Positions 13,592-24,495 of a DNA stretch of 64,000 nucleotides are shown here, one piece after another (position 1 is the stretch's first letter; each line of letters opens with the position of its first letter). The stretch comes from Ophiostoma sp. CBS 140.51 (lineage: Eukaryota; Ascomycota; Sordariomycetes; Ophiostomatales; Ophiostomataceae). Made by a program: the position numbers and the translations under genes. Under the pieces are notes generated by a model. That model was given only the letters and a program-made list of their open reading frames with translations. It did no database searches and was not told the DNA's origin. The stretch lies in the NCBI GenBank assembly GCA_029298735.1, contig JANSLP010000029.1:124001-188000 (forward strand), read 5' to 3'.

Positions 13592-15874
13592 TGTTGCGGA
13601 TTGTTGTCTTCGTGGTTTGTTGAGGGAGAGGCTTTGGAGAGAGGGGCAGAAAATAGGGAAGAAAGAAATGCAAGAAGAGCGGTAAAGGGGATGCAAGGCT
13701 GGGGAAGCTCAAGAGAAAAAGACGGGTCTTTCTTGACAAAGAACCGACGAGAGCAGGACAGGGAACAAGCAATGACAGATCGGCCACAACTGTGTTTGTG
13801 CTGGTTGCCCGGAAGCTATTCCTGGTTTGTTTTCTTTTGGGTGTCACTTAAAGGAGTCAAAATCAAATCATAACAATACTACAAAATCGAAATAACGTGC
13901 TCCGTCCGTTCGCTCTTTCTCTCAGTTCGTTCCTGCCCCCCCCCCTCGTGTTGTGACTAGAAACAGAAAGAGCAACCAAAGCAACCAAACCAAAGTGTCC
14001 CCTCCACCTTCCCCCTGGGTCGCCAAAAGGCCAGGCCAGGCCCAAAGAGGCTTTGCGCCCACCGCCGCTTCTGCGTGCGTGCTCTTGCTCCATTGGCGAT
14101 TAGCGGGGCACCGACCAGAGCAGTAAAATTATTATTGGATTTCTTTTTCTTTATTTGGGTTAAAATTGTCAGGTCCAGAGGCAGGTCCGCTCTTTCTCTT
14201 TCTGTTCCCTTTTCCTCTCACTGCCAGTCGCCCCTCGCCCCTGACCCCTGTCCTGTCTTTCTTTTCTGTCCAACAGAGTGCGCTAGGCGGAGTGGGGGCA
14301 GCGAAAACAGAAAGGCACAGAGAGAAAATACGGGTAACCACAGACCGCCTCTAAAATGCTCTAAAGTTTTGCTAGTGTTGTCACAAGCCGGCAACTGGGA
14401 AAGCGCGCTATTTCGAGCGCTACCATTGTGCCCCTTTTTTCTTCGATTTTCTAGGGAACGCGACAGAGAGAAAGCAACAAGCAATCTCGACACCAGATCT
14501 CGGCGCAGTCTGGTCTTCTGTGGCTGGATCTAATTCACGCTGTGATCCACTGTCCAATTTGGTATTGGGCCGGTAGCTTGCAGTGAAGGTCTTCAATGTG
14601 AAGAAAAGAAGGTCTGGATGACAAGTTAAGAAAGTCGTCGTAAGATATATCCAGGTGTGTTTTCTTTTTTCTTTTTCCCTGGTCTTTCGTCGATGATCTG
14701 GGCTTCTTTCAGGCCTCAAGATATGAGAGACATGGGACAGTCCCTGGGATAAAATCTGGAAAAATAAAAGGGAAAGGGGGGTAAGGTAAGTCGGAATATC
14801 CCACCAGACAACTGAGCCGCTTCTTTTCGAAAAGGAGAGGAAAGAAATTGCAATTCTCGCCGTCAATGTAAATCATAGCCAGAAAACGTGAGCAAAGAGT
14901 GTGCTCGCTTGTTTATTTCAGCAAGATAAACGGAGCACGCACTTTGTTTTCAATATAAAAAAGGTACCCGGAAGAATGTTGTAAAGTTCTCCCGCAATCC
15001 ATGACGCAGTCTGTCAAAGGGGCTCTGCAAGTTAATCAAAAGGTGAGGCGCGCAAAATCTACGTCGAAACGGGACAGACTTTGCCTTCTTGTTGACGGTC
15101 GAGCTCTTTTCTGGGTGACCTGGGAAAGTCCTCAACAGCGGCATATTTCAAAGATACGTCGTCGAAGTGCACCGACGTCGAGCGTAATTCGTATCTGCAA
15201 ATCATCGTGAACGTGAACGGAAAGACCCCTGGTGGCGTTCCTACCAAAGACTCCAGGGTCCATCCCTCACACCTGTCCGTGGGCAATGGGTTAGGTGCGG
15301 CAAAAAGCAAAAAGGAGACGAGGCCAGGCGAGGCTGACGGCCTCTTGCCTCTTTCCTCTTCCCTCTCGAAAGGCTTAGCCTGGTCCTGGCTGCTATTCTC
15401 GCCAAGCAGAGGCACAAGATGAGACATACGGGTGTCATTTTGAGTGCCTTGTGTCTTTTGTGTCGTGTTTCTAGCTAGTGAACTTAGGAAACGGCCCGGT
15501 TCGTATGTCCTCTCGTCAAAAACGAATTGACACGTTGTAGCATCTCTGGGGTTTTTGTAACGTGCGACTTCTACTCGGTCCAACGGGAAGCGGCAGGGCC
15601 CAGGCCGGCCGTTGGCAATGTCTATCAATCTAGATTGTTCGTACAATGGCCAGGATATTGTGAGATGGATGGTGAACTTGTTCGTTTGCGGGCCATCACG
15701 CCAGATTTATCTCGTCTCTCGCCCCGTGTATTGGTTCCCGTCACGTCTGCCAGAAGAAGGCCTGGCCTGGACCCGGGCCATGTGCTGCCAAAGCGTCAGC
15801 CGGCCTGGGCCGCGAACGCCTCTCTGCGGCAGGTGCAAGCTCACACGGACGATGAATGCATACGACGCACACAG

Positions 15875-15896
15875 CACACACACACACACACACACA
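15875..15896. repeat. (CA)11 microsatellite
   Basis: Eleven uninterrupted CA dinucleotides are seen in non-coding sequence between the mutase and the transporter. Such a tract is likely to vary in length between strains. Confidence 0.9.
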
Positions 15897-16045
15897 GAAT
15901 GCACACGCAAAAATACAAGATACAAGCACAGCTGTCCCCAAAAGATATTCTTGATCGACTGTGGTCCGTCAGCAGTACTCACAAGCTCGTGGCAGTTGCT
16001 GGTCTAAAAGACCAATTGGATTTTACGTCAACGTGCAGTGGTATC

Positions 16046-16070
16046 GCCAAGATCTTTGGAAGATCTTGGC
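16046..16070. repeat. 25-bp perfect palindrome
   Basis: GCCAAGATCTT is followed by TGG and then by its exact reverse complement. The 11-bp arms with a 3-nt loop could form a stable hairpin or a dimeric protein site. It lies about 2.5 kb upstream of the mutase and 2.9 kb upstream of the transporter, and no reading frame explains it. Confidence 0.8.
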
Positions 16071-17999
16071 AGAAGAGCTTCTCATCTGGGGCATACAATC
16101 AGATGGAAGGATTTACTCCATAGTTTCCCAAACGGGCGATTACACAACATGTCAGTTACCCCAATTAGAGACGGTAAAGCTGGCATTCCGATGAATTGAT
16201 ATTGAAGTCTTGCCATCTCTCAATACCATGTAGGACAAGATATCACAGCCTCGCTTTCAAAAGGGTAGTTGCAGCAAAAGGAGTGCAACCTACCGAGTAC
16301 AAGCAATACAAGCATCTTGTTAAATCGCCGAGGTAATGAAATAACTGATCGTTGCGACAAAAAGTACAATTTACCGATAGATTTTTCTACTTCAGAGCCT
16401 GGTCAAAGACAAGAAGCTCTGCACTCAGGGAACAATAAACAAAATACAGTGGGCTCGCGTGGGGGATCAGGAGTCCTGCAATCCCGTCACGCCCAACGGC
16501 CCTCTTTGAGTTGTTCTTTGCAGGGAGAGTTTACAACGCAGCTGGGTAGCAGAAATATGAAGATCTGCACCTGTTGAAACAGAAACTGCCCAGGCCAGGC
16601 AAGACACCCAACTGAGTTATCTGGATTATCTGTAGTCATCTGGAGATAATGTCAAGATAACAGCGGCACTTCAGCTTGAACCTTGCCCGTCTTGTTTCAG
16701 CTCTTCAGACTTCCAACTAAAACCACGCAACACGGGTACGATTCCACTTTAGGGACCATTTTTAAATACATCCAGCAAGCTTCTGGCTGGCGTTGAATCT
16801 CGATTCCTCCCTCGCCTTCCCATTGCCACCCCCCTTTCCAACAAACACTCCTTGTCCATTCCAAGAAGAAGGTTATCCAACAGGCTGGCTTTGTGCCTGC
16901 GTGGCCTGCTCATTGGCTCTGATTTGCCCAGGAAAATAGAGTGCCCGAGTGCCCCCTTTGTCTCTCCCTCCCGCTCACTCACAAAGTGTTTCCACTATCA
17001 CTGTCGACGATCCGTCGAAAAGGTGTCCACTCTACTGATTCTAGCGCGGAACACTGTTCCTTCTTTTTTCGAGGAATTCAAAATTTAAATGCACAAAATG
17101 TTAGTTGCTAATTTAGCATGGCCCCCCTGCGCAAATTGAATATGGGGGATGTAACGCTTGAATAAATTCAGGGAATGTCGACAGCAAAACTTGGTGTTTC
17201 CCAGCCGAGCGGCACTGTAACTCACGGGCGAGAAACCAAGGCAGTCGCACCGCTGCAACAGTAAATTCAAAGATAATAGCCGGCGGAATGTAGCCAAGTA
17301 AGGCGGCACAAAAGAAGTCTTGTCAACGGCCAGAATCAAGCATTGTATCTCGAGAGTTGTGATACGGACAGATAATGATGCGGACAAGCACAAACGGTAA
17401 CAGTCTCACAAGATACGGCTCACTGCTTCCTGTTCCGCAAGTTAAGGCGAGCTGCGTGGAGAGAAGCTATGCCACTCCCAGTACGGAGTAGACTCCCAAT
17501 GGTGTAATTTGTGTGGTGAACTGCGTCTCATGCAAACTATCACATCTGGCAGTGGCTTGCCGATAGGAGAGGACCTGCATTCTGACCTGCAGGTAGTGCA
17601 ATGTACCTTTCGCGCTAGGAGATAGCAAATGGGTACTTCATTAGTTGTAACCTGTCTCTTTCCGCTCTGCCCTTTTCACCTGTCTTCTTTTCACCCTCTC
17701 TCTTTTTCCTTTTTTGATTAAATCATGGCTGTGCAAAACTACGCAATTTTCGGCTCCCGCTGGCTTCTCTTTCTGTACCCTACCGTTGGCCGGAACCAAT
17801 TTCCCACACTTACTGTGTCAGTCGTTCGTGACAGTTTTCGTAAACTTTTGGGAGTCTTTTTGGGTGACAGTCCCACAACGTGAAAGCTTCTTTCCAGGAG
17901 TGCCCAGTGAGTGTTGGAAAGAGCAACCTGGAATCTTGCCACTGTATTGAAGAGATTTACAGCACCTTCCCAAAGATACCATCGTTCTTCCATCGTTCT

Positions 18000-18931
18000 T
18001 TCTATCTTTGGGGACTTTGTCCTCTCTATGCCCACATGCCCTTGCTGTCTTGTTCTTTGAGGGTCCGTCTCGCCTTCCCTTTTTCTTGTTCACCTTGTTC
18101 TTGTGCCGGTTCCAAATATCTCCTTTTTCTCTTGGTGCAACCGAACAGGAAATAGCGACGAGCGACAGTGGGTGGCAGTGTTGTTTGCTCCTGCTCCGTC
18201 TTCTTCATCCGCCATAGCGCACCTGCCACCACTGCACCACCCCCTATTTCCTTCGTATCCCCCACTCTTTCCCCTTCTGTGCTCCGTAATTATCTCGCGT
18301 TTCCTCTTTTTCTCTCCCCTGGGGCTGCACGGTCTCGACCAATCTTTTGCAAACCAAGCTTTCTATTCGTTTTTCTCTGGAACTCCCTACACGCCCCCAA
18401 CGCCCTCGACCCTCACAGCCAACTCGTTCAAACGCCAAATTCCGGTCTACCACACGGTCGTATCAGAAAAGACGCGCACTAACGCATCGCTTTGCCCCCC
18501 TTTGTCTCCCTAAAAAGAACCCCAAAAAGAGACCCGAGAGAGAAAAGCTGCAAAAGGTGCTACGCTTCGTCATTGTCGCGGACCGACGCGCAACGCACTG
18601 CAAAAAGAGCCAGAGAGCAAAAAAATACGCCAGATTCCCCTATCCAGAAAAAAAGTCGAAGCAAAAGTCGAAGCCTACACGCTCTCCTCCTCCTCCTCCA
18701 CCACTCTATCTATCCTCCTCCACACACCCATTGCCAACCGCATCCTATCTCACTCTTCCCATTTCTTCTCTTCTTTTTTTCTTTTCTCTTTCCTTGCTAT
18801 TGGAACTCGACCTCGACCTTCAATTCCTCTCGAGACCAGTCGCCAAGCATCTCTCATCCTCGACATCCTCTTCTTCTTTACGCTCTATATCCATCCCTAT
18901 CTTTCATCCATCATCCACACACATCCTCAAA
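18000..18931 (+). promoter_or_regulatory. CT-rich promoter and leader of the transporter
   Basis: The plus strand is strongly enriched in C and T (tracts such as TCCTCCTCCTCCTCC near 18686-18700 and TTCTCTTCTTTTTTTC near 18770) up to the start codon context CAAAATGAG. Pyrimidine-rich leaders on the coding strand are common around transcription starts of filamentous fungi. The exact start site cannot be seen. Confidence 0.5.
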
Positions 18932-20322
18932 ATGAGCGACGAGAAGATGCGGACATCGGGCGAGGGCCCGCGTGAGGCCGGCTCCAGCTCGTCTGCCCCC
19001 GTCCTGCCGACCGTCAACCCCGACGCCGAGAAGTCGCAGGCTCCCAAGTCCGCGATTCCTGCAGCCGCCTACGTGGTGTACGTTCAAGACAATCATTCTA
19101 TGCCTTCCTCGACTCGCTTCTTGACCATTTGCTAACCTGATGTCTTCCCTGCGTGCAGTGCCTGGATCAGCTTGAGCTCGTCCGTCATTCTCTTCAACAA
19201 GTGGATTCTCAGCACCCTCAACTTCCGTATGTTGCCATCTTCTTCCTTTTTGCTTGTCTGAGCGTTTAGACGGCTCCTCCCGAGAGCCAAAAGAAGGGAC
19301 GACAGCACCAAGAAACATGTCCATGTGCTAACCGTTGTACCTCTCCATCTACAGGTTTCCCCGTCATCCTGACCACCTACCACCTGATCTTTGCGACGAT
19401 CATGACACAGCTCCTTGCCCGCTACACCACCCTCATTGACGGTCGCAAGTCTGTAAAGATGACCGGCCGCGTCTACCTGCGGGCTATCGTCCCCATTGGC
19501 GTCTTCTTCAGCTTGAGCTTGATCTGCGGCAACCTGACCTACCTCTACCTCAGTGTCGCCTTCATCCAGATGCTCAAGGCCACTACCCCCGTCGCTGTGC
19601 TCCTAGCCAGCTGGGCCATGGGTGTCTCGCAGCCCAGCCTCAAGGTGTTCCTGAACGTCATGGTCATTGTGTTTGGTGTCGTCCTGGCTTCGCTCGGCGA
19701 GATCCGCTTCGTCATGACTGGTTTCCTGTACCAGCTCGGAGGTATCGTCTTCGAGGCTCTGCGTCTGACCATGGTCCAGCGTCTGCTGAGCTCCGCCGAT
19801 TTCAAGATGGACCCCCTCGTCTCTCTGTACTACTTTGCGCCCGTCTGCGCCACCATGAACCTGATTGTTGCCCTGCTGTGGGAGGTCCCCAAGGTCACTA
19901 TGGAGGACTTCAACAACGTCGGCTACGCCATGTTCTTCCTCAACGGCCTGTGCGCTTTCCTGCTCAACGTCTCGGTCGTCTTCCTCATTGGCAAGACCTC
20001 CGTCCTTGTCCTGACCCTCTGCGGTGTCCTCAAGGATATCCTGCTGGTCGCCGCCTCCATGCTCATCTGGGGCACTCCCGTCACGGGCCTCCAGTTCTTC
20101 GGCTACGGCATTGCCCTGTCCGGCATGGTTTACTTCAAGCTCGGCTACGACACCCTCAAGAGCTATGCCGCCGAGGGTGGCCGCAAGTGGGCTGAGTTCG
20201 GTGCTACCCGCCCGGCTCTGCGGAAGATCATTATCGGCGGCACCGTCCTGACGGCTGTCCTGCTGGTCTTCTCCTGGGCCAGCCCCAGCAGCCTGCCGGT
20301 CAACCTTCCCGTCCGTTTATGA
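18932..20322 (+). CDS. TPT/DMT-family nucleotide-sugar transporter, probable UDP-galactofuranose transporter
   Basis: Three exons (18932-19077, 19159-19226, 19355-20322) encode 393 residues. Both introns have GTAYGT donors, CTAAC branch sites and CAG/ACAG acceptors. A polar, Ser/Pro-rich N-terminus of about 50 residues is followed by about ten hydrophobic segments characteristic of the triose-phosphate-translocator/nucleotide-sugar-transporter superfamily, with the family blocks SVAFIQMLKA, GEIRF and GVLKD. The family sits in Golgi or ER membranes and exchanges a nucleotide sugar or sugar phosphate for NMP or phosphate. Substrate cannot be read from sequence. Its position next to UDP-galactopyranose mutase matches the neighbouring glfA/glfB genes of A. 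fumigatus and ugmA/ugtA of A. nidulans, so UDP-galactofuranose import into the Golgi is the favoured role. Related paralogues with other substrates exist in fungi, so the assignment is inference. Confidence 0.85.
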
Positions 20323-21614
20323 TCAATCCACGCCAAAGCTCTATGCCCCCTTTGACGCAAATCGCGCCTTTCTTACTCTATTCTCCTAATCACGCAAGTG
20401 TCCGAGCCTCTTCTTTTTTCAACATTTTACAACTTTTATCAACACACTTCCCCCCATTCTTGACACTTGCTGGGAGTACACTCGTATGACTACGAACAAC
20501 AAAAAAAACCAAGGCGTTGCATTAATGGAACCTCCTACGCTGAGCATTCGGAGTATATATTATTTTAAACCACTGTTTTCTGTTATCCCCCCATTTCATC
20601 ATTTTCATATTTCACATGTCTTTCTCTTATCTTGTTCTCTCCCTTTATATCGATGCATCTCTCATTTTCTTTTACGCGGTGTAATATGTTACGTTTACTT
20701 AATAGAAAGTTTCCAATTTTTTAATTTGTCTCGTTGGTCTGCTTTTAATTGTATGTATCTGTCTGTCTTCGATGCATGGTCTAGTGTGAGGTTAGTAGAG
20801 AGTGGTGAGGAGACAAGCCAAAAGGTGTTCAAGTGTAGTATTATCACTGGGAATTCTCGAGCAGCATATGGCTCACGAGGACGGTCGTGGAGTCGCAGTA
20901 GATAGACCTTATCTTGCTATTCAAATAATATAATTCTCTCGAAAACGTTACAGTTGCGTTGTGTGGTACACACATCCTCGAATCAGTCTTACGTTCTTCA
21001 GATGTCACATCCCACGACAGGCAAGAGAGACGAGGTACTGTAGTGGTTGTTCAAGTTTTTTTGTATCATTTCAAGTATCTTGGTCGTTCCCGGTAAGCCC
21101 GCCAGCATTATGATGACAGACTCACGTCCGTAGTTTTTTAATGTGTTCCTGGCAATCAATCAAATCCTTTTTGTTGACCAAACCGACGCCATTCACCTCG
21201 GCATTTCCCATCGTATTTTTTTTCGTCCCCCGTTTTCCTTGTTTTATAATATCACTTTTGCGAAAGCCTCTCTCCCTTCAGTATTGACCATCGTGGCCAA
21301 CACCTCCATCCAGGTCAATGGCGCTGACCCTTTCCCCTGTCATGCCCGTCAAGTCGTTTTTGTGGATCGTGAGAGATGGCGGGTATGGATGGATGGCGTG
21401 TGCGTAAGAGGATGGTGGTGACAAAAAGACAGAAAGATTTCGGTGAAGAAAAAAGAAATCGGCAAAAGAGTTATTGGTTTAATAATTTTCTTTTTGGTTG
21501 TTTTTTATATGACCGGTTTTGTAACAGACGTTGATTGGATTTACAACATCATGACCCTCCCGCAAGATGGAAAAAAAGAGGAAAACGAAAACACAGCGCA
21601 AACCCTCGTGACAT
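20323..21614. other. convergent intergenic region, transporter and eL27 3' flanks
   Basis: The transporter and eL27 genes converge here. The sequence is T-rich and AT-rich, with several possible polyadenylation contexts such as TTTTTTAATGTG and AATTTT. No gene is recognisable. Confidence 0.6.
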
Positions 21615-22605
21615 TTAGAATTCTGTAGGCGTTAGTAGGTGTTCAACATAGGTGCGTGGATGTGACTGTCGCCTCGCTTGCATGGGGGAAACTCACTCAG
21701 AGGGGTGAAGAACCACCGGTTCTTGCCGCTCGTGTACCGCTCCTCGAGGACCTTCTTGACCGACTTCTTGGCCTCCTCCCGTTGGCTGACCTCCTTGAAA
21801 GTGTCGTTGGAGAGGACGCCCTTGAGGCCCTCCAGCTCCAGGGTGTAGCGCGTGGGCATCAGGTGGTTGTAGTTGACGACCTTGATGAACGGCTTGACCT
21901 TGCTGCGCTTCTCTTGCCGGGTCTTGGACATGCGGCGAGTGATCTTGGACGGGTAGCGCTCGATACCGGCGACCAGGGCGTGGCCATAGGGGTGCAGCTT
22001 GTTGCCAGCATCAACGGGCTGAATGATGACGACCTGGGGGGGAAAAGAGTTAGTCCCAAAATTCTGCCTTTTCTCGCATTCAGACAGAAGCATTGCCTCG
22101 ACCAGTCCAACGATGCGAGTCCCAACGATGCGATGCGAGGTTCCATTCCCGTCGTCCCTTCACGAGGCTCGACCTCCTATTCACTATCTCCAATGCCACC
22201 TCTCCCATCTCGAATTTCAGCAGCAGCGTGACGGTCGATATTGTCGGTTCGAAATCCGTGATCGTCCGTCCCTTTCTCTTTCAGCCGGCCGGAAGCATTC
22301 AGCTCTCCCGTCAATCACTCTTGTCGTCGTCGTGTCGGATTGAGGTCGCAACCAAATTTGTCCAGGATTCGAGGTGCGTCGAAAAATTCAATCTCGGCGT
22401 CGTGCTGCGGCTTTATCGTGTCGTCGTCGTCGTCGTCCGTCCGATCTCCAGCTCCCGCAAACGCATCGCTCTTCCGCGTCGTGGACCATCGAAACAAAAA
22501 CTTCTTTCTAAATCCTCCCATCTCGTTTCAATCGAATCTTACCTTCTTGCCGGCGAAACGGCCGCGGGTGATGATGGCAACACGGCCAACCTTGAGGAAC
22601 TTCAT
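21615..22605 (-). CDS. rpl27: 60S ribosomal protein eL27
   Basis: Three exons (22605-22543, 22033-21697, 21622-21615) encode 135 residues, the normal length for fungal eL27. The N-terminus MKFLKVGRVAIITRGRFAGK is the KOW-type start of the family, followed by VVIIQPVDAG and the Lys/Arg-rich body with SKTRQEKRSKVKPF. The last exon contributes only 5 coding nucleotides plus the stop, completing LKF; it is supported by a TACTAAC branch site and CTACAG acceptor. The first intron is 508 bp, by far the longest in this window, while the other is 73 bp. The protein is a structural part of the large ribosomal subunit. The gene is divergent from NCE101 across 655 bp. Confidence 0.96.
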
Positions 22606-23260
22606 GGTGAATTAAGAAGATAACTGAATTTCCCTTAACTCGGAATGGTGACGGTAGGTTGGGTGGTTGAGGGGGAAGAGGAAAAGGCTGGACTGTTTTC
22701 GTGAAAATTGGGCGTCGAAGCGAAAAAAGTCGGTTTTGTCGATTGTGGTGCACAAGGAGAAACTCTTACCAGGAAGGGGAGGGGAGGAGTGGAAAGGAAA
22801 GAGCCACATAGAGCCAGTGAGCGCGCACGCCGTGGTTAGGTTTTTTCCCCTAGCGCACCCTGACTGGGCCGTGCGCAAAATTGCAAAAAAAAATTTGTGT
22901 GGGCAAAAAATTATTTTCTGGGCTATGGATCCGTCTGTGTGATTGGTCTAATATGATGACTAAGGGTAAAATAAATGGTACCTCAGAGCACAAGGGGTTT
23001 GGGGCCCCACCCAAGTTAAAGAGGCTCACGTGATATTTCCAAAGAACGGATTTTGGGCCAACTGATCCGTTTCCACTTTTCTTCCATCCATAAAAAGTGG
23101 GTAATAATGTCTCTGATTGGCTCCTTTGTCTGGCTCCCAATTCTCGGGAGATCGTGGGATGAAAGCTGGGCGTCACTCCAAAGCTCACGAAACAGAGATC
23201 GCTCAAAGCACACAGACGACAGAAATACACCCCCAAACAACAAACAACACACCAGACACG
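22606..23260. promoter_or_regulatory. bidirectional promoter between eL27 and NCE101
   Basis: This 655-bp region separates two divergent start codons. CCAAT-box cores occur on either strand near 22940 (GATTGG), 23112-23118 (GATTGGC) and 23130-23140 (CCCAATTC). A run of A (22879-22890) and poly-A/T tracts lie centrally. No reading frame is convincing. Confidence 0.5.
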
Positions 23261-23574
23261 ATGCCTGCTCCTACATACATCATCTCCAAGGTCGCCGACC
23301 CCATCTTCGCCGTATTCATCGGCGTATCAGCGGCCGCGACTCGGATCAACCGGGAGCAGAAGGAGAAGGGCAAGACGGCCCAGGACGCGATTGATCTTGT
23401 CAAGAGGTACGTGAAAACCGGGGAGGAGTGTCTGAGGATCAAATGACTCATTATTTATGCTATTATGTACATGATGTTGTTGTGTTGCTATCCTACAACT
23501 TTGGGATATTTGTGTTTACTAACACTGGCCCCAACAGACGCCTGACAAGTGCCTCGAAGACGCCGGCGGCATAA
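23261..23574 (+). CDS. NCE101: NCE101-like small membrane protein
   Basis: Two exons (23261-23406, 23538-23574) encode 60 residues. The intron has GTACGT, a CTAAC branch site and ACAG. The N-terminal block YIISKVADPIFAVFIG is a single hydrophobic segment (residues 6-22), followed by AAATRINREQKEKGK and a charged tail. This matches the Nce101/non-classical export protein 1 family of very short fungal proteins, first linked in yeast to secretion of proteins lacking signal peptides; the biochemical role is unknown. It ends 57 bp before the stop of the convergent TTC36-like gene, so the two 3' UTRs must overlap or be extremely short. Confidence 0.85.
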
Positions 23575-23631
23575 GCATGTAAACTGCTTTGATGCGACGA
23601 CCTTCCTTCCAAACTTTTGACCCCCGGCCAC

Positions 23632-24495
23632 TCAATTCTCGGCCTCCGCCCCGTACTCGCCCTTCATCATCTGCTGCACCATCTGACCGCACAACTTGGC
23701 CGTTGGGTTTGTGCCGACGGCCAGACCACGAGCAATCTCGTTGCCGAAACGGCCACCCATGGCGAAATCCCGCGACGCCGCCTCCTCAAAATCCATCTTG
23801 TTCCAGCGTGCCTCGGGGCGGTCAACATTGGCGTTGCAGCGCCTACCGCTGTCGGCTAGCTGCTTGGACGTGGCATAATAGATGGCGGCGCGCTGGGTAA
23901 AGGCGAGTGACAGGGTCTTGGCAGCCGTCGGCGACAAGGCAGCCGATGCCATGCTGGCGGCGGGAGGCATCAACAAACTTATAGCGCGGTCGAGGTCGGA
24001 CAGCACAATTACAGCTGCCTGTGCGCGATCCTTCTCATCGGCCGCAGGGCCCGTCAGGATGGCCTCGACGCCTCGTTGCGGGCGGGGAGGAGACCCCAGA
24101 GAGCCGAGCAAGGGACCATCAACCAGGGGTTCCAAAAGCATGTCGTCGCCATAGAGGCGTCGCAGGGCCTGGGCGCGGTTGTTGCGGGTGCTGGCATACC
24201 GGGGGTGCTCGTCGACAAGCTTGCCCAGGCAGGCTACACATGTCCGGTATGCTTCAACGGGGTCGGCAAGTGTCTTTTCCTTCAAGCCGGCCAGCTCCAT
24301 CTCGGCCTGCTGCATAGACAAGATAAGCTCGCGCTCTCGCTGGCTGATGGTGTCGTATTCGGCGGCGTCCGTGATATGCGGGTCCTTGGGCAAGGAAGGG
24401 TCCAGCCGCAGACCACTCTCTGGGTTGGATTCGGGGTCACGGATCTTGCCGAGGACATCAATGTCCCGTCTGCTGAGGGTGATGTTGCCAGCCAT
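23632..24495 (-). CDS. TTC36-like tetratricopeptide repeat protein
   Basis: A single exon encodes 287 residues. I place the start at 24495 (MAGNITLSRRD) and not at the upstream in-frame 24558, whose extra 21 residues look like leader sequence. After a charged N-terminus, a TPR region carries the TTC36 signature blocks YASTRNNRAQALRRL with GDD, a helix with LSDLDRAI, LAFTQRAAIYYATSK, and the C-terminal RFGNEIARGLAVGTNPTAKL and CGQMVQQMM, which parallel the 'LGSPFAR...NPYAALCNRML' end of animal TTC36. It has an insert (Pro/Ala-rich, about 165-195) that lengthens it compared with the roughly 190-residue animal proteins. TPR proteins of this type bind partner proteins or chaperones. It is divergent from HPPD across 1.2 kb, which is notable because mammalian TTC36 has been reported to stabilise HPPD. 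Confidence 0.85.
   Translation of the reverse strand: MAGNITLSRRDIDVLGKIRDPESNPESGLRLDPSLPKDPHITDAAEYDTISQRERELILSMQQAEMELAGLKEKTLADPVEAYRTCVACLGKLVDEHPRYASTRNNRAQALRRLYGDDMLLEPLVDGPLLGSLGSPPRPQRGVEAILTGPAADEKDRAQAAVIVLSDLDRAISLLMPPAASMASAALSPTAAKTLSLAFTQRAAIYYATSKQLADSGRRCNANVDRPEARWNKMDFEEAASRDFAMGGRFGNEIARGLAVGTNPTAKLCGQMVQQMMKGEYGAEAEN

Larger units (their letters stand above)
13592..18931. other. 5.3-kb divergent intergenic region between mutase and transporter
   Basis: No gene is recognisable on either strand. The right 0.9 kb (about 18000-18931) is pyrimidine-rich on the plus strand, as expected for the promoter and 5' UTR of the transporter. Other visible elements are a run of C near 13935-13945, a (CA)11 microsatellite, and a 25-bp palindrome at 16046-16070, each listed separately. 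The longest minus-strand frame (15059-15646) has no recognisable similarity and low-complexity composition. Long leaders or non-coding transcripts are possible. Confidence 0.55.

Noticed and set aside
15059..15646. 195-codon minus-strand open frame in the mutase-transporter spacer
   Set aside because: No recognisable family, no ATG-context support, and composition like its non-coding surroundings.
18347..18931. Extension of the transporter upstream of 18932
   Set aside because: The open frame continues into CT-rich leader with Ser/Pro/Arg-rich noise; the conserved-type start MSDEK at 18932 is preferred.
22035..22542. Intron-encoded snoRNA in the eL27 first intron
   Set aside because: No box C (RTGATGA) on the minus strand was found in the intron by eye.
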